DNA of 64,000 nt from Bin80 sp965220365 (GTDB lineage: Bacteria; Bacteroidota; Rhodothermia; Rhodothermales; Bin80). The translations under genes and the position numbers were made by a program. How positions within the stretch are numbered: the stretch's first letter is position 1; the number at the start of each line of letters is the position of its first letter. Below the pieces are notes generated by a model. The model saw only the letters and a list, made by a program, of their open reading frames with translations. It had not been told where the DNA came from and searched no databases. Shown one piece after another: positions 29,101-35,171 of this stretch. The stretch lies in contig OZ244823.1 in NCBI GenBank assembly GCA_965220365.1, positions 1,302,001 through 1,366,000 on the forward strand. The letters run 5' to 3'.

Positions 29101-30729
29101 GCAGAAATTGACCGCGGCGTTGGCATCGGCACGATTCAGGACGATGACGGGAGCGCCAAACTTCGCGTTGACGATGCACGGGTCAGCGAGGAGGAGGGCC
29201 GTGTCCAGTTCCGGGTCGTGTTGTCGCATCCGCAGCCTGCGATGGTGTCGGCAGAATACCGGACGCAGGACGGAACCGCCCGGGCGGGCGAAGACTATGA
29301 GGCCATGTCCGGTGTGGTCATTCTGGCTCCGGGAGTGATGGAAGCCATGATTGCGGTGCCCATCCTGAAGGATGGACTGGACTGGCGGGAAGAGACCTTC
29401 CATCTGCATCTGGTGTCTGCAAAGAATGCGGAGATTACCAAAGCGGTGGGGGTGGCGACCATTGAGGAGTCCACGACGGTCAGTGAGGGAGTTCTGCAAG
29501 CGTATGCGGCGCGGTTTGTGCGGACGGTCTCGGCACAGATCACAGAGGCGCTCGGCGACCGGTTCCGCTCCCCCGCCGACGGGGCTGCATGCGGTGCGGT
29601 GCAGCGGGCAGAGACCACCTACCTCTGGCATTCGAGATGGGATCCATCTCTGGGCGAGTTGTTGTCGGGATGCCGCGTGTCGCAGAGCAGGCCGCTGGCT
29701 CGTGGCTCGTTCGGTGTATGGGGTCGTGGCGCATTCCGTCAGTTCAATAGTCGTAGTCCATTGACGCTCTCTGGAGAAGTCACCACCGGAATGTTCGGGG
29801 CGGACTATCGATGGAGAACCGGGTGGCTGGCCGGTGTGCTTCTGGCCCATAGTCAGGGAGAGGGATCGTTTGAGGTCCATCAGCAGTCCGGCGAGATCAC
29901 GGCGGCGTTGACGGGGGTCTATCCGTATGTATCATATACACGTCGGGGGATGGATGTATGGCTGAGTGCGGGAGCCGGGCGTGGCACGGCCGAAGTATTG
30001 GAGCTCAAAGGCGACTTGGTGTCCAGATTTGGTTCGATGGGGGTTCGGGGGGATCTGGCATCAAGGGGGTCGATAGGGCTGAGCTATCAGGGTGATGTTC
30101 TGGTGACGGATGCCACGATTGCAGAGCATGACATTACTGCAGAGGTGTATCGGGTCAGGGCAGGTCTGGAAGCCAGTGCACGGATCACGAGCGATCTGCG
30201 TCCCTATATTGAGGCGAATGTGCGGCAGGATGGAGGCAGTGCAGAGACCGGCATCGGGCTGGAGCTCGGCGGTGGCCTGCGCGTGGCCTATCCGGCATGG
30301 CGCCTGCGGGCAGAGGTGCACACCCAGCGGCTGGTCCTGCATACCGCAGACGGGTTCACCGAGTGGGGGTTGTCCGGGTCGCTGCAGGTGGGAGGTGGAT
30401 CCCAAGGACTGATGATGCGGCTGCGTCCGTCATGGGGGCGGGCTCAGGGGATGTCCATGTATCGGCAGCAGACGATCCTGGATGCAGTGCAGAGTGGAGC
30501 AAATCCGCGTCGGACCGAACTGGAACTGGGCTATGGGATTCCCTGGAAAGAGGGCACGTTCCGGTCTGTTGTGGGGATGACCCAGCTACAGCAGGGCATG
30601 ATGTACCGGGTAGGAGGGGAATTCCATCCGTGGGAGCAGGTGAGATTCTCTTTATCTGGCCTGGCACAGGTTCGGGATGCGGCACTCGGAAATGTTGGTG
30701 TGAATGTGCAGGGATCGCTGAGATATTAG
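14134..30729 (+). CDS. Giant surface adhesin-like autotransporter with Calx-beta and tandem Ig-like domains
   Basis: One open frame of about 5,531 residues. GGAG at 14121-14124 supports the ATG at 14134 (a GTG is at 14131). Order: hydrophobic N-terminus resembling a signal peptide; a unique region to about 290; two divergent Ig-like units (about 290-480); about nine Calx-beta-like domains, many with an (E/V)EGE or NEG core and ending in DND (about 490-1543); about 29 tandem Ig-like units of 96-98 residues (about 1544-4346); about seven Calx-beta domains (to about 5108); then a C-terminal barrel (about 5185-5531) beginning RGSFGVWGRGAFRQF and ending in aromatic VQGSLRY. The last part predicts outer-membrane insertion and display of the stalk. 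Calx-beta domains usually bind calcium. Role in adhesion is inferred from architecture. Confidence 0.9.
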   Translation: MFRLLLCVLPLIVLDLEDAKHHRIQAALHIDQVAPSETSRKNEIQRGKYEDFAELSLMEASRKFAGVYVEQAGIAHRVAADDKGQVVSPNMGWTSGFELTTARVGELDDHISGFGIDTNVFDTGRGISVRIGPDDSFTKVGMFSLMGNASDNSGFTMATEPQSDVGDKDAKVLDRHGVRAIPDVIIEGGLTIQATIHSSSIAMMEDYNIPRWEPLQSDINDHFWNFQFPKSAKISSTRIGMDNGDTDHGTERLFLPGITHLSSAVEELRKFGCRPSNCSLPITIHTKRPTLKISDIPNKINSKTMFTAIFTFSEDVAGFDIIDVTVTGGSKGNLSGGGTTYKLPIAPDGDADVTVGVRANSVTNAIGSTGPISAISATAIWDATPLDVTISVPNAINPSAEFTTTFTFGETVTGFETEDISVAGDMKRVLSRSNSTYTMPITPTASEKVVVKVARNSEIDDVDNTGPPHEIGIEAMIWNTPTVDLKSPSDLIVEGEDVTMAAILSSTLSGDVTIPATIDYKCSDVCIEDRHSGASVSTAITISAGDLGGTSTISTTADSNNGDERPRVVMDTGNLSSGVRADVPNQVAVTAYEPKKVEFDISPETVYEGEDVTVTVRFLNSQTLSSDVTIPFLMYDQNWNSGKNPVVRPQAPKKLEVEIKAGTVEASGTLETIIDGSGRDEEVSVVFGTLPPEVKRVTAGRRLIIKGSKRTVTLSASPNPVFEGSPGGVAVTAELSYAHSQEVRIPLTYRDKTAPGTSLTAEPTDYDDVDFITISADSTTGTETIAIPDEAPIPKDSEDETFMVVIDESTLQSDLIAGLPKDVEITIRDNDKVEVNLELLSPGIVLEGENPAARIEVKISEILPNTVAIPLLMTQDLPTSGQSAVLCPAVIKAGEKSTEYEILRAVDDDDKDEQYTVTLDPSPPLGTPSSCSAHVNSWPVEVLEGSDNSVTFTIQDRPVVKLTASPTTQNEGDSVEVKLELSYALEKDVSIDVNAAPRSDPLFAYTSWDDFETLWVGGILIPKGTTIARDTVVIKTDFEAEPDEVFNVGYPKSRLPDAVRHAEQQTRISLPGIPCDDVTCAITIKDVEPEQIVTLSASPNPVFEGNSTTLTMTLTKPLPKSEVREFQILSNDPDSDANEHDIALPLRHAGPWNVRWFRFGEDKLKSEVVIEIKDDGIDDEGDEKLIWQIVGFTNTEVKHACSHVYSKKSLCKSAIVIKDPVKITVTPSAAITMAEGGTATFGVSLSSAPSSDVTVAMSGLVGTDLTAPRAGGSSLIFTPTNYSTPQEITLVAANDDDDVKDDDVTLTLTGSDAEYDGVTTDVTVTIEDNDVGAIIANPSDVKITEGSTATFDVSLSARPSTNVTVELSGHAGTDLGTTPPDPQTIIFTPHNYTIAQSVTLTADEDTDFLDRFEWLSLDASNAEYDGVQTYVGILIDDNDALKITIDEGSSVEALVLSLPTKPTSDVTATITGYIGTALGTIPPDPQTIIFTPHNYTIAQSVTLTADEDDDIQNDVVMLVAEYSGGDYGGQDVNIEVTIRDNDAVPPIVDIDMPARINSAAPLTASFTFDKSVTGFVLADDVTVTGGTAGALSGSGSSYSLPITPSGGSDVVVTVAANSVTDDLGNSGPATAVSKTATWDAAVPTLAIGGVPGKINSTTAFTASFTFSEDVTGFVAADVGVTGGAASGFTGSGASYSATITPTGNADVVVSVDANSATDGVNLAPASEVSKTATWDVAAPRVTMVVPPWINSAGKFTVNFTFNKIVTGFEAADIRVIGGTAGALIGSGAIYRMQITTPGGSDVLVTVKANSVTDNIGNSGPATEVTAIVMWDAAPPTVDIDMPTRINSTTAFTANFMFDRTVRGFVARDVSVSGGTRGALSGSGSRYRMSVTPSGGSNVVVTVGANRVFDNDFRNGPATAVSKTAVWDAAVPTVDIAMPTRINSTAPLTASFTFDKAVTGFVLADDVTVSGGTAGALTGSGSSYSLPITPTGGSNVVVTVASNSVTDDLGNSGPVTDISETATWDAAPPRVRLIIPDWINNTDAFTVYFMFNKMVTGFAAADITVTGGTAGALTGSGASYTLPITPAGGEDVVVTVAANSVTDNIGNSGPSPAVTKTATWDAAPPTVDISMPARINSAAAFTASFMFDRTVGGFEAADITVTGGTAGALSGSGASYTLPITPAGGSDVVVTVGANRVFDYSFRLGPSTAVTATAIWDASAPTVDISVPARINSAVAFTATFTFDKAVTGFEAADITVTGGTAGALSGSGASYTLPITPAGGSDVVVTVAANSVTDQVGNLGPVTAVTATATWDAAAPTLAITGVPSKINSTTAFTATFTFDKAVTGFVLADDVTVTGGTAGALSGSGASYTLPITPSGGADVVVTVAANSVTDQVGNLGPSTAVTATAVWDASPPTVDISMPARINSTAPLTATFTFDKAVTGFEAADITVTGGTAGALTGSGASYTLPITPSGGADVVVTVSANSVTDQVGNLGPSTAVTATAVWDASPPTVDISMPARINSTAPLTATFTFDKAVTGFEAADITVTGGTAGALTGSGASYTLPITPAGGSDVVVTVAANSVTDQVGNLGPVTAVTATATWDALAPTLAITGVPSKINSTAPLTATFTFDKAVTGFEAADITVTGGTAGALTGSGASYTLPITPSGGADVVVTVSANSVTDDLGNSGPVTAVTATAVWDASPPTVDISMPARINSTAPLTATFTFDKAVTGFEAADITVTGGTAGALTGSGASYTLPITPAGGSDVVVTVAANSVTDQVGNLGPVTAVTATATWDALAPTLAITGVPSKINSTAPLTATFTFDKAVTGFEAADITVTGGTAGALTGSGASYTLPITPSGGADVVVTVSANSVTDDLGNSGPVTAVTATAVWDASPPTVDISMPARINSTAPLTATFTFDKAVTGFEAADITVTGGTAGALTGSGASYTLPITPAGGSDVVVTVAANSVTDQVGNLGPVTAVTATATWDALAPTLAITGVPSKINSTTAFTATFTFDKAVTGFVLADDVTVIGGTAGALSGSGASYTLPITPSGGADVVVTVAANSVTDQVGNLGPSTAVTATAVWDASPPTVDISMPARINSTAPLTATFTFDKAVTGFEAADITVTGGTAGALTGSGASYTLPITPSGGADVVVTVSANSVTDQVGNLGPSTAVTATAVWDASPPTVDISMPARINSTAPLTATFTFDKAVTGFEAADITVTGGTAGALTGSGASYTLPITPAGGSDVVVTVAANSVTDQVGNLGPVTAVTATATWDALAPTLAITGVPSKINSTTAFTATFTFDKAVTGFVLADDVTVIGGTAGALSGSGASYTLPITPSGGADVVVTVSANSVTDDLGNSGPVTAVTATAVWDASPPTVDISMPARINSTAPLTATFTFDKAVTGFVLADDVTVTGGTAGALTGSGASYTLPITPAGGSDVVVTVAANSVTDQVGNLGPVTAVTATATWDALAPTLAITGVPSKINSTTAFTATFTFNKAVTGFVLADDVTVIGGTAGALSGSGASYTLPITPSGGADVVVTVSANSVTDDLGNSGPVTAVTATATWDASPPTVDISMPARINSTAPLTATFTFDKAVTGFEAADITVTGGTAGALTGSGASYTLPITPAGGSDVVVTVAANSVTDQVGNLGPVTAVTATAVWDASPPTVDISMPARINSTAPLTATFTFDKAVTGFEAADITVTGGTAGALTGSGASYTLPITPSGGADVVVTVSANSVTDDLGNSGPVTAVTATATWDAAAPTLAITGVPSKINSTTAFTATFTFDKAVTGFEAADITVTGGTAGALTGSGASYTLPITPAGGSDVVVTVAANSVTDQVGNLGPVTAVTATATWDALAPTLAITGVPSKINSTTAFTATFTFDKAVTGFVLADDVTVIGGTAGALSGSGASYTLPITPSGGADVVVTVSANSVTDDLGNSGPVTAVTATAVWDASPPTVDISMPARINSTAPLTATFTFDKAVTGFVLADDVTVTGGTAGALTGSGASYTLPITPAGGSDVVVTVAANSVTDQVGNLGPVTAVTATATWDALAPTLAITGVPSKINSTTAFTATFTFDKAVTGFEAADITVTGGTAGALTGSGASYTLPITPSGGADVVVTVSANSVTDDLGNSGPVTAVTATATWDALAPTLAITGVPSKINSTTAFTATFTFDKAVTGFVLADDVTVTGGTAGALSGSGASYTLPITPSGGADVVVTVSANSVTDDLGNLGPVTAVTATAVWDASPPTVDIAVPARINSTAAFTASFTFDRTVRGFLASDVTVTGGAKGALSGSGASYTLPITPAGGADVVVTVSANSVTDDLGNYGPVTAVTATATWDDDEIPVRVSLSASLDEVEEGNPVTITVTMTGPRNTDVIIPLAYTSVGDDPAEEEDYTKLESITIPRGELGASENLATTDDETAENDETFTVAIDADQLPDRVEAGINVSAEITILDNDSPPPAEVHLSVPPGAVEEGGEVTVTVALPEDKEITSDLTIPLVVKDVSAGAQDYEAPVPVEVRIKMGEEQGTYRITITDDDIAEEDETFTVAFGELPSEVEGGDPESVTVTIRDNDQAGIAVPPSASVVEGGEDGFAFSLTSEPEGEVTVNLTGHAGTDLTLDPVRRTFTPENWREPQPVTLRAAEDLDREDDPVVVVMLNAIGGGYTGITETIQITILENDHPGIKAPVGTTVPEGESTTIGLALVTPPSGSVTLTVPNAVEDLTVSVTQLTFTPDTWDTEQTITLTAGEDDDFADDPVTLTLSTIGGEYTGITRDVRVTIIDNDEAQIVAADAIEIEEGEAEVLMVGLSAEPSGEVTVDLGGHVGTDLRLDRTSLTFTPDTWKAPQTVMLTAAEEDTDYDNDEVALTLTATGGGYDATHTTQVTILDNDEAPLSISIFNDAGLENEGRLQLRIQLNRSAEEAVTVRYATSDQTAVEGDDYTASQGIVIFDPGATRGVVEIEIMDDDIPEEQETFSVTLSNPTNAEIDRGVGIGTIQDDDGSAKLRVDDARVSEEEGRVQFRVVLSHPQPAMVSAEYRTQDGTARAGEDYEAMSGVVILAPGVMEAMIAVPILKDGLDWREETFHLHLVSAKNAEITKAVGVATIEESTTVSEGVLQAYAARFVRTVSAQITEALGDRFRSPADGAACGAVQRAETTYLWHSRWDPSLGELLSGCRVSQSRPLARGSFGVWGRGAFRQFNSRSPLTLSGEVTTGMFGADYRWRTGWLAGVLLAHSQGEGSFEVHQQSGEITAALTGVYPYVSYTRRGMDVWLSAGAGRGTAEVLELKGDLVSRFGSMGVRGDLASRGSIGLSYQGDVLVTDATIAEHDITAEVYRVRAGLEASARITSDLRPYIEANVRQDGGSAETGIGLELGGGLRVAYPAWRLRAEVHTQRLVLHTADGFTEWGLSGSLQVGGGSQGLMMRLRPSWGRAQGMSMYRQQTILDAVQSGANPRRTELELGYGIPWKEGTFRSVVGMTQLQQGMMYRVGGEFHPWEQVRFSLSGLAQVRDAALGNVGVNVQGSLRY
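18765..27172 (+). repeat. About 29 tandem 288-294-bp units encoding Ig-like domains, with higher-order blocks
   Basis: Each unit encodes (P)TVDISMPARINST or (P)TLAITGVPSKINST, then FTFDKAVTGF, TVTGGTAGAL, GSGASYTLPITP and VTATATWDA. Units near the edges are diverged; central units are close to identical at DNA level. The junction cattggcgcc/cagcggcgcc recurs at 21071, 21941, 22520, 23099, 23969, 24554, 25424, 25715, 26300 and 26591. The spacings are 870, 579, 579, 870, 585, 870, 291, 585 and 291 bp, so two- and three-unit blocks were duplicated. Copy number may be variable or misassembled. Confidence 0.93.
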
Positions 30730-31139
30730 CCTGCCCTGCAAGTCATGCCCCGCACGGAACGCTGGATACCTCAGCTGGAGCCCGGCAAATCCATCGACAA
30801 TGGAGACCTTTCTGCAAATCAACGTTCTCTGGTCACAGTCAGTGATCGACCGGTTACCGTAGCACAGAATAATGTATTCGACATGGTGGGACGCGGGATT
30901 TTTGGCAGTACTCAGGATACATTTGCCGGATGGCCGGCCTCCTGGAAAAGTGTCAGAAAAAGCCTGCTAGGGAGCCAGCACAGATAAGGATGCAGTCGCA
31001 GAAATTGGAGAACTTCGCCATCGAAGCTCGCCTGCACGGAAGCTGAACAACGAAAATCCGAATGCCTCAGTCATACCCCCCGATATCCAAAGGTGGACGG
31101 GCGACAGGAATTCCCTGTAACTGAGAGGAATTGAGTATT
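30730..31139. other. Region between the adhesin gene and the ISNCY-like element
   Basis: About 410 bases. An 80-codon ORF (30745-30987) has no family likeness and no ribosome site and is not called. No terminator hairpin is evident. Confidence 0.4.
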
Positions 31140-31383
31140 TAGTGTCTGACCATAAACCCGAAATCGGGGCTATGGTTTGTTGGGTTATGGGGTTTTGGGT
31201 ACTTCTTTTCGGGTTTTGTTTTCATATTTTTGTATTGGGGTCTGTCCGTGGGAGGTTGAAGATTTTCGGGGAATGTTCGCAAAAGCGGGAATTCTTGTTG
31301 TGGTTCTGCGTTTAAGGGACTGTAGGGCCGGTTTTGATAAGCCGCCGGTCTGGTTTCGGAAAAATCTTCAACTATTTTTGATC

Positions 31384-32822
31384 ATGCGAAATACCATAAA
31401 CCGGTCTCCCACCCTTGGAGTGGTTCCGATTGAGGAGATTGAACTTGATGTGGATTCCCGGGATGATATTCCCCGTATTCTCCGTGCATTGCAAGAGATC
31501 TGGCAGCGCCCGGGTTCGCGAGACCAGATCTTGCAGGTGATCCAGGACCAGGTGGGGGACGGGGTGCGTCAGGATACGGGCCGTCCCGGGATGAGTTACT
31601 GGATGATCTTTGTTTTGTTGCTCATGAAACAGGCACTGAACATTGACTTTGACCGATTGACGGAGTTGGCGAATCAGCACCAGAGCTTGCGGCAGATGCT
31701 GCAACTGGATCTGTTGGATGGGCACACGGTCCGTTTGAAGCGGCAGGCCATCATCAAGAATGTGTCTTTGGTGAGTGCGTCCAGCTGGCAACGCATTAAT
31801 GCGATGATCCTTGAGTTCGGGTACGCGGTGATGGCGCCCTCTGAGGCGGGGCCCGAACAGGTCAGCTGTGATTCGTATGTGGTGGAAACCGAAGTTCGCT
31901 TTCCCATGGATGTGCGGTTGCTCTATGATGCCACGCAGACGTGGATGAAGCGGTCTGCCAAGGCATGGGCCGCCCTGATACCGTCGCGGATGTGTCCGCT
32001 GACGGGCTGGCGGCAACTGAGCTATCTGACACAGTCCCTGTATATCGCCTACCGGCGGGTTGGATCTGCCAAGCAATATCGATCCAACCCCGAAGCGGTC
32101 AAGGCGTATCTGAACCTCTGTACGCTGCGCATCAACAAGTGTCTAGCGTTGGAGGCCTTCGTCCGAGAGCACTTTCCTGATTCGGGATGGGTGCAACGAC
32201 TGCAACCCATCTCTGCACAGGCCCAGAAGCTTCATGAGCAGGTTCGATTGCGTTTGGTGGAGAAAGAGGAGATCCCGAATGAGGAGAAGATCTATTCTCT
32301 TCACGCACCTCATACTCGTTGGATCCGCAAATGCGCCCCAAAGAAGTGGAACTGGGCGTTCCGGTCACGATCAGTCAATGCACACTCGGCCTGATTTTGT
32401 GGTGGAAGATCATGTGGGAGGACCTTGATGTCAACATTACCAAGGAAGTCGTGGAACAGATCACGGCCCGGTTTCCGAGCGTCCACACCATCAGCTTTGA
32501 TCGTGGCTTTTCCTCCCAGCAAAACCTGGAAGCCATCCAGCCTCTGGTGGAACACCCGGTTCTTCCCAAGAAAGGCCGTCGCAATCAAGCGGATCGTGCG
32601 CGTGAATCCATGCCCGAATTCAAGAAGGCCCGGAAGCAACATGCTCTCATTGAATCGCGAATGAACTGTCTGGAGCATCATGGAGGAGATCGGGTGCGAA
32701 CCAAAGGAGGCAAGGACGGATTTGCACGAACCGTCGCCGCAAGTATGGTCGCGACCAACCTGTGCCAGATCGGGAAGTTCTTGATGAAGCGTGATCAGAA
32801 ACGCTTGCGAAGAGCCGCGTAA
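31384..32822 (+). CDS. ISNCY-type transposase encoded in two overlapping frames
   Basis: The first frame runs from an ATG at 31384 (MRNTINRSPTLGVVPIEEIE) to 32394 and carries the family-like VSCDSYVVETEVRFPMDVRL. The second frame, starting near 32319, carries the rest: KEVELGVPVTISQ, SFDRGFSSQQN, LPKKGRRNQ. Together they give about 480 residues. Switching by -1 at 32337-32343 joins RWIRKCAP to KEVELGVPV exactly as homologous transposases read. This is either a broken copy or a programmed frameshift. An in-frame ATG at 31177 lies in the non-coding left end and is not used. Confidence 0.65.
32337..32343 (+). promoter_or_regulatory. Candidate -1 ribosomal slippery heptamer C CCA AAG
   Basis: In the zero frame the codons are GCC CCA AAG, so the heptamer fits the X XXY YYZ rule. 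Slipping back one base gives CCC AAA then GAA GTG GAA, entering the downstream frame exactly where conserved sequence resumes. No stimulating structure was evaluated, and a plain indel would look similar. Confidence 0.4.
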
Positions 32823-33074
32823 CCGAGTCCTACCACAATCCTTGAACGCGCCATTGGATTCCATTGATTGGAGAGGCCGAGGTAGGTCAAATGGTCGTGG
32901 AAACCAGAACCAAATTGCTCCATCGAGCCCTTGAAAAGGGAAAACTTCTTGATGTCCAGGCACACCCGTGCGTTCGGCAGCGAAAGTGCATCACCAAAAA
33001 AAAAAATCGCCGAGCATCCGTACCGCAAATTTTCCAAAATTACGTAGTTTATAGCCACGCACTACATAAGCAGA

Positions 33075-33285
33075 GGGGATGTTTGGGAGGGTTGAATGCG
33101 CGAGTTGGGGATAGATTTCGCAAAAAATCCACTACATTGGGGGGATTTGACAAAACATCGCCCCAAAGCACGTATTTTGCCCTGAATCAGGCGGCTTTAG
33201 GCCAAAATCGGGGGGATTTGGGCCTGAAAATCGAAAATGAATCCGGGAAATTCATTGGGGGAGGAGAGAAATGGCGAATTCGCGT
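33075..33285 (-). mobile_element. Orphan left terminus of the IS1634-family element
   Basis: These 211 bases are a close reverse-complement copy of 8946-9156, the left end of the intact IS1634-family element; both copies measure 211 bp. The identity includes the terminal CGCGAATTCGCCATTTCTC and the inner AATGTAGTGGATTTTTTGCG. No transposase sequence follows. It is a truncated remnant in opposite orientation, about 24 kb from the intact element. Confidence 0.85.
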
Positions 33286-33946
33286 TTGGACAATCTGGAA
33301 GAATAATGTAAGCTACCAACCCAACTTTTTTTTCACCACCTACATCCGCGGGGATCGCGCAGACTGTGGCGAATCCATAGTGCGCTGCGACGAATGCTTG
33401 CGGATCCGGGTAGCCGGGATATGCTCCAGCGACAATTTACGCTCCACAATGTGGAAGCTCGAAATTAGGATAGCAACCCGGCCTTCTTGCCCCATAAGAC
33501 ATTAGAGCCCAACCAAGGGACTCTCCAAAACGAGTATGGCAGCTGGATAGACGCTTGTTCCATCGTCTCGCTGATCCGCGTCGAAAGCAGATCAAAGCAC
33601 CGCACAGAACTGGATTCCCGGAATAGTCTACGGATCTATTCCCCTGGCTGTAGCCATGCACCTGTAAAATTTCGTGCGTTTTGCAGGATGGGGGAGGTGC
33701 GCTTGAAACTTACCTTTTCAAACGGGTCGTTAGACACCACTACTCTTGATCCTAACTTCTGAATCTCACTATCCGGCGATATTCCGTCTACGAATTATAC
33801 ATAGACCACCCCTGCTATAAATGACGAGTTGGGCAGTGACGGGTTGATCTGCGCAAATACTTCCACGACCACACCGATACTCAGAATCAGAACGATTACA
33901 ACCCTTGTCTCATAGTTTTAGACTGTTTTGCAAAACAACTCTTCCC
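33286..33946. other. Non-coding stretch in IS debris
   Basis: About 660 bases with only short ORFs (for example 33487-33762) that show no family likeness or conserved motif. It lies between two orphan IS ends and is probably decayed mobile DNA. Confidence 0.45.
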
Positions 33947-34007
33947 CTTGATCTATATCTCCAAGGCGTCCGTAGATGAGTCTATCCACTGATAACGGGG
34001 AAGAGCC
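33947..34007 (+). mobile_element. Orphan ISL3 right end with transposase C-terminal codons
   Basis: The 61 bases align with the reverse complement of 6481-6541 (end of the ISL3 remnant) at about four of five positions. They encode LDLYLQGVRR followed by a stop, matching LDLYPEDVRR of the other copy, and finish with ACTGATAACGGGGAAGAGCC, the ISL3 terminus. Nothing else of the element is left. Confidence 0.7.
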
Positions 34008-34326
34008 ATCTGAATTAGGGACCAGTGTTATATGATTCGCCAGAGCCCCAGAGGCACCTTGACGCTTCCCAAGCAAAATGGTCTCGGTGCATTTAAGCGT
34101 CGCACGGGCTCAAGGTCAAGTCACGTTGCCTGCCGGATAACAAGAATTCCTTAACAGGTACAAGTTTCAAATAGGCACGCAAATCCAGACACGCAACGGA
34201 ACATAGCATCTACGACGGAGCACGATTCCATCAGGCTACCACAGAACACCTGATGAGTGGGGAATTCCTCCTCAAAATGAACGTAGAAAAATTTTTATAG
34301 CTGCTGAGTCTCACAGACGCGGAAGC
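34008..34326. other. Intergenic region downstream of the STAS gene
   Basis: About 320 bases with no recognised gene. A short palindromic stretch (gcctaggctgggctagc) overlaps the end of the STAS gene, but no T-run follows it. Confidence 0.4.
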
Positions 34327-34677
34327 CTAGGCTGGGCTAGCGTCAATAGCTGCAATACGATCTTTTACTACGGGAATGATGGTATCAAATCCGCTGATAC
34401 TAAATATTTCCCGGATACTGTCACGCATGCTGCAAAGGACAAGCTTCCCCTGATTTGATCGAATACTTTTTGCTCCGATCAGTAATACGCGCATGCCAGA
34501 ACTGCTGATAAACGATAGCTTGGTAAAGTCAACAACAATATGCATCTCTCCATCGTCGATGCGGTCCTTGATCATGCGCTCAAATAGGGGAGCGTTAGAA
34601 CTATCAACACGTCCCACTGGGGTCAGTATGAGTACATCTCCTTCGTGCTCTTCAAGCACTTCAATATTATTAGCCAC
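34327..34677 (-). CDS. STAS-domain anti-sigma factor antagonist
   Basis: A 116-residue single STAS domain like SpoIIAA/RsbV. It has the N-terminal strand VLILTPVGRVDSSNAPLFE and the loop DFTKLSFISSSGMRVLL, whose serines hold the usual phosphorylation site. Unphosphorylated, such proteins bind the HATPase anti-sigma factor and free a sigma factor or other target. It lies 71 bp downstream of the HATPase gene in the same operon as the SpoIIE phosphatase, giving a complete partner-switching set. Confidence 0.9.
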   Translation of the reverse strand: MANNIEVLEEHEGDVLILTPVGRVDSSNAPLFERMIKDRIDDGEMHIVVDFTKLSFISSSGMRVLLIGAKSIRSNQGKLVLCSMRDSIREIFSISGFDTIIPVVKDRIAAIDASPA

Positions 34678-34748
34678 TGTTGGTCCCTCCGTAAATTTTT
34701 TGGTTAGTCAGCATTACAATGTCTCAGGAATCTGAGAATTTCCAGGCA

Positions 34749-35171
34749 CTAAGTTAAGTTATACTCCAGAATCAGGCGGTTGATGCCATCAACAAACTCA
34801 TAGGAGAAGTTATCCGCCTGAGTTTTTACGAGATGGATTCCAAGCCCGCCAATTGGCCGAGCATCCAGTTCACTCGTCAGATCAGGATCGGTGTCTTCTG
34901 TGGGGTCAAACTTGCCACCATTCGATTCAACCACTACGTGCACACGATTATCGCGAATACTGAGATCAATGGCAATTTCTGGCTCAACACCCTCTTCAAA
35001 TGCACCGTGTACAAGTGTGTTGGTAACGAGTTCTTCCAGAGCAAGATTTACAATAAAGATAGTCCTATGAGGAAGGTCATTCGTCTCACCGAAGGTTTCT
35101 ACCATTGCGGCAAGATCGCGCAACTCTGATACACGTGCAGCAACCTGGACATGAAAATCGGTCGCAATCAT
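34749..35171 (-). CDS. RsbW/SpoIIAB-type anti-sigma kinase (HATPase)
   Basis: A 140-residue GHKL ATPase. The N-box is LALEELVTNTLVHG, with ESNGGKFDPTEDTD and GGLGIHLVKTQADNFSYE for the G1/G2 boxes. The start is the ATG at 35171, which overlaps the phosphatase stop as ATGA; a longer frame from 35219 would only reread the phosphatase end. It should phosphorylate the downstream STAS protein and hold a target protein. No sigma factor gene is in the window. Confidence 0.9.
   Translation of the reverse strand: MIATDFHVQVAARVSELRDLAAMVETFGETNDLPHRTIFIVNLALEELVTNTLVHGAFEEGVEPEIAIDLSIRDNRVHVVVESNGGKFDPTEDTDPDLTSELDARPIGGLGIHLVKTQADNFSYEFVDGINRLILEYNLT

Larger units (their letters stand above)
31140..33063 (+). 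mobile_element. ISNCY-like insertion sequence, boundaries approximate
   Basis: The transposase region is flanked on the left by TTAGTGTCTGACCATAAACC (from 31139). On the right, the reverse complement from about 33063 reads TAGTGCGTGGCTATAAAC. The shared TAGTG and ATAAAC elements suggest imperfect terminal repeats. About 240 bp of non-coding DNA follows the transposase. No target duplication is clear. The right edge lies about 12 bp from the orphan IS1634 terminus. Confidence 0.5.

Noticed and set aside
27649..29880. 743-codon minus-strand ORF opposite the adhesin
   Set aside because: It is antisense to the Calx-beta coding region, its translation is rich in Arg/His/Pro with no motif, and the plus-strand frame has clear domains. 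It is a composition-driven shadow.
30745..30987. 80-codon ORF after the adhesin
   Set aside because: No ribosome site, no family likeness, in a region between a gene end and an IS.
32864..33505. 213-codon plus-strand ORF
   Set aside because: It runs across the ISNCY-like 3' end and the orphan IS1634 terminus; the similar peptide at 9005-9310 (minus) arises only because the same non-coding IS end is repeated there.
33487..33762. 91-codon ORF in the IS debris
   Set aside because: No motif and no ribosome site; probably chance.
34310..34345. Palindrome near the end of the STAS gene as a terminator
   Set aside because: The stem is short and imperfect and no T-run follows in the direction of transcription.
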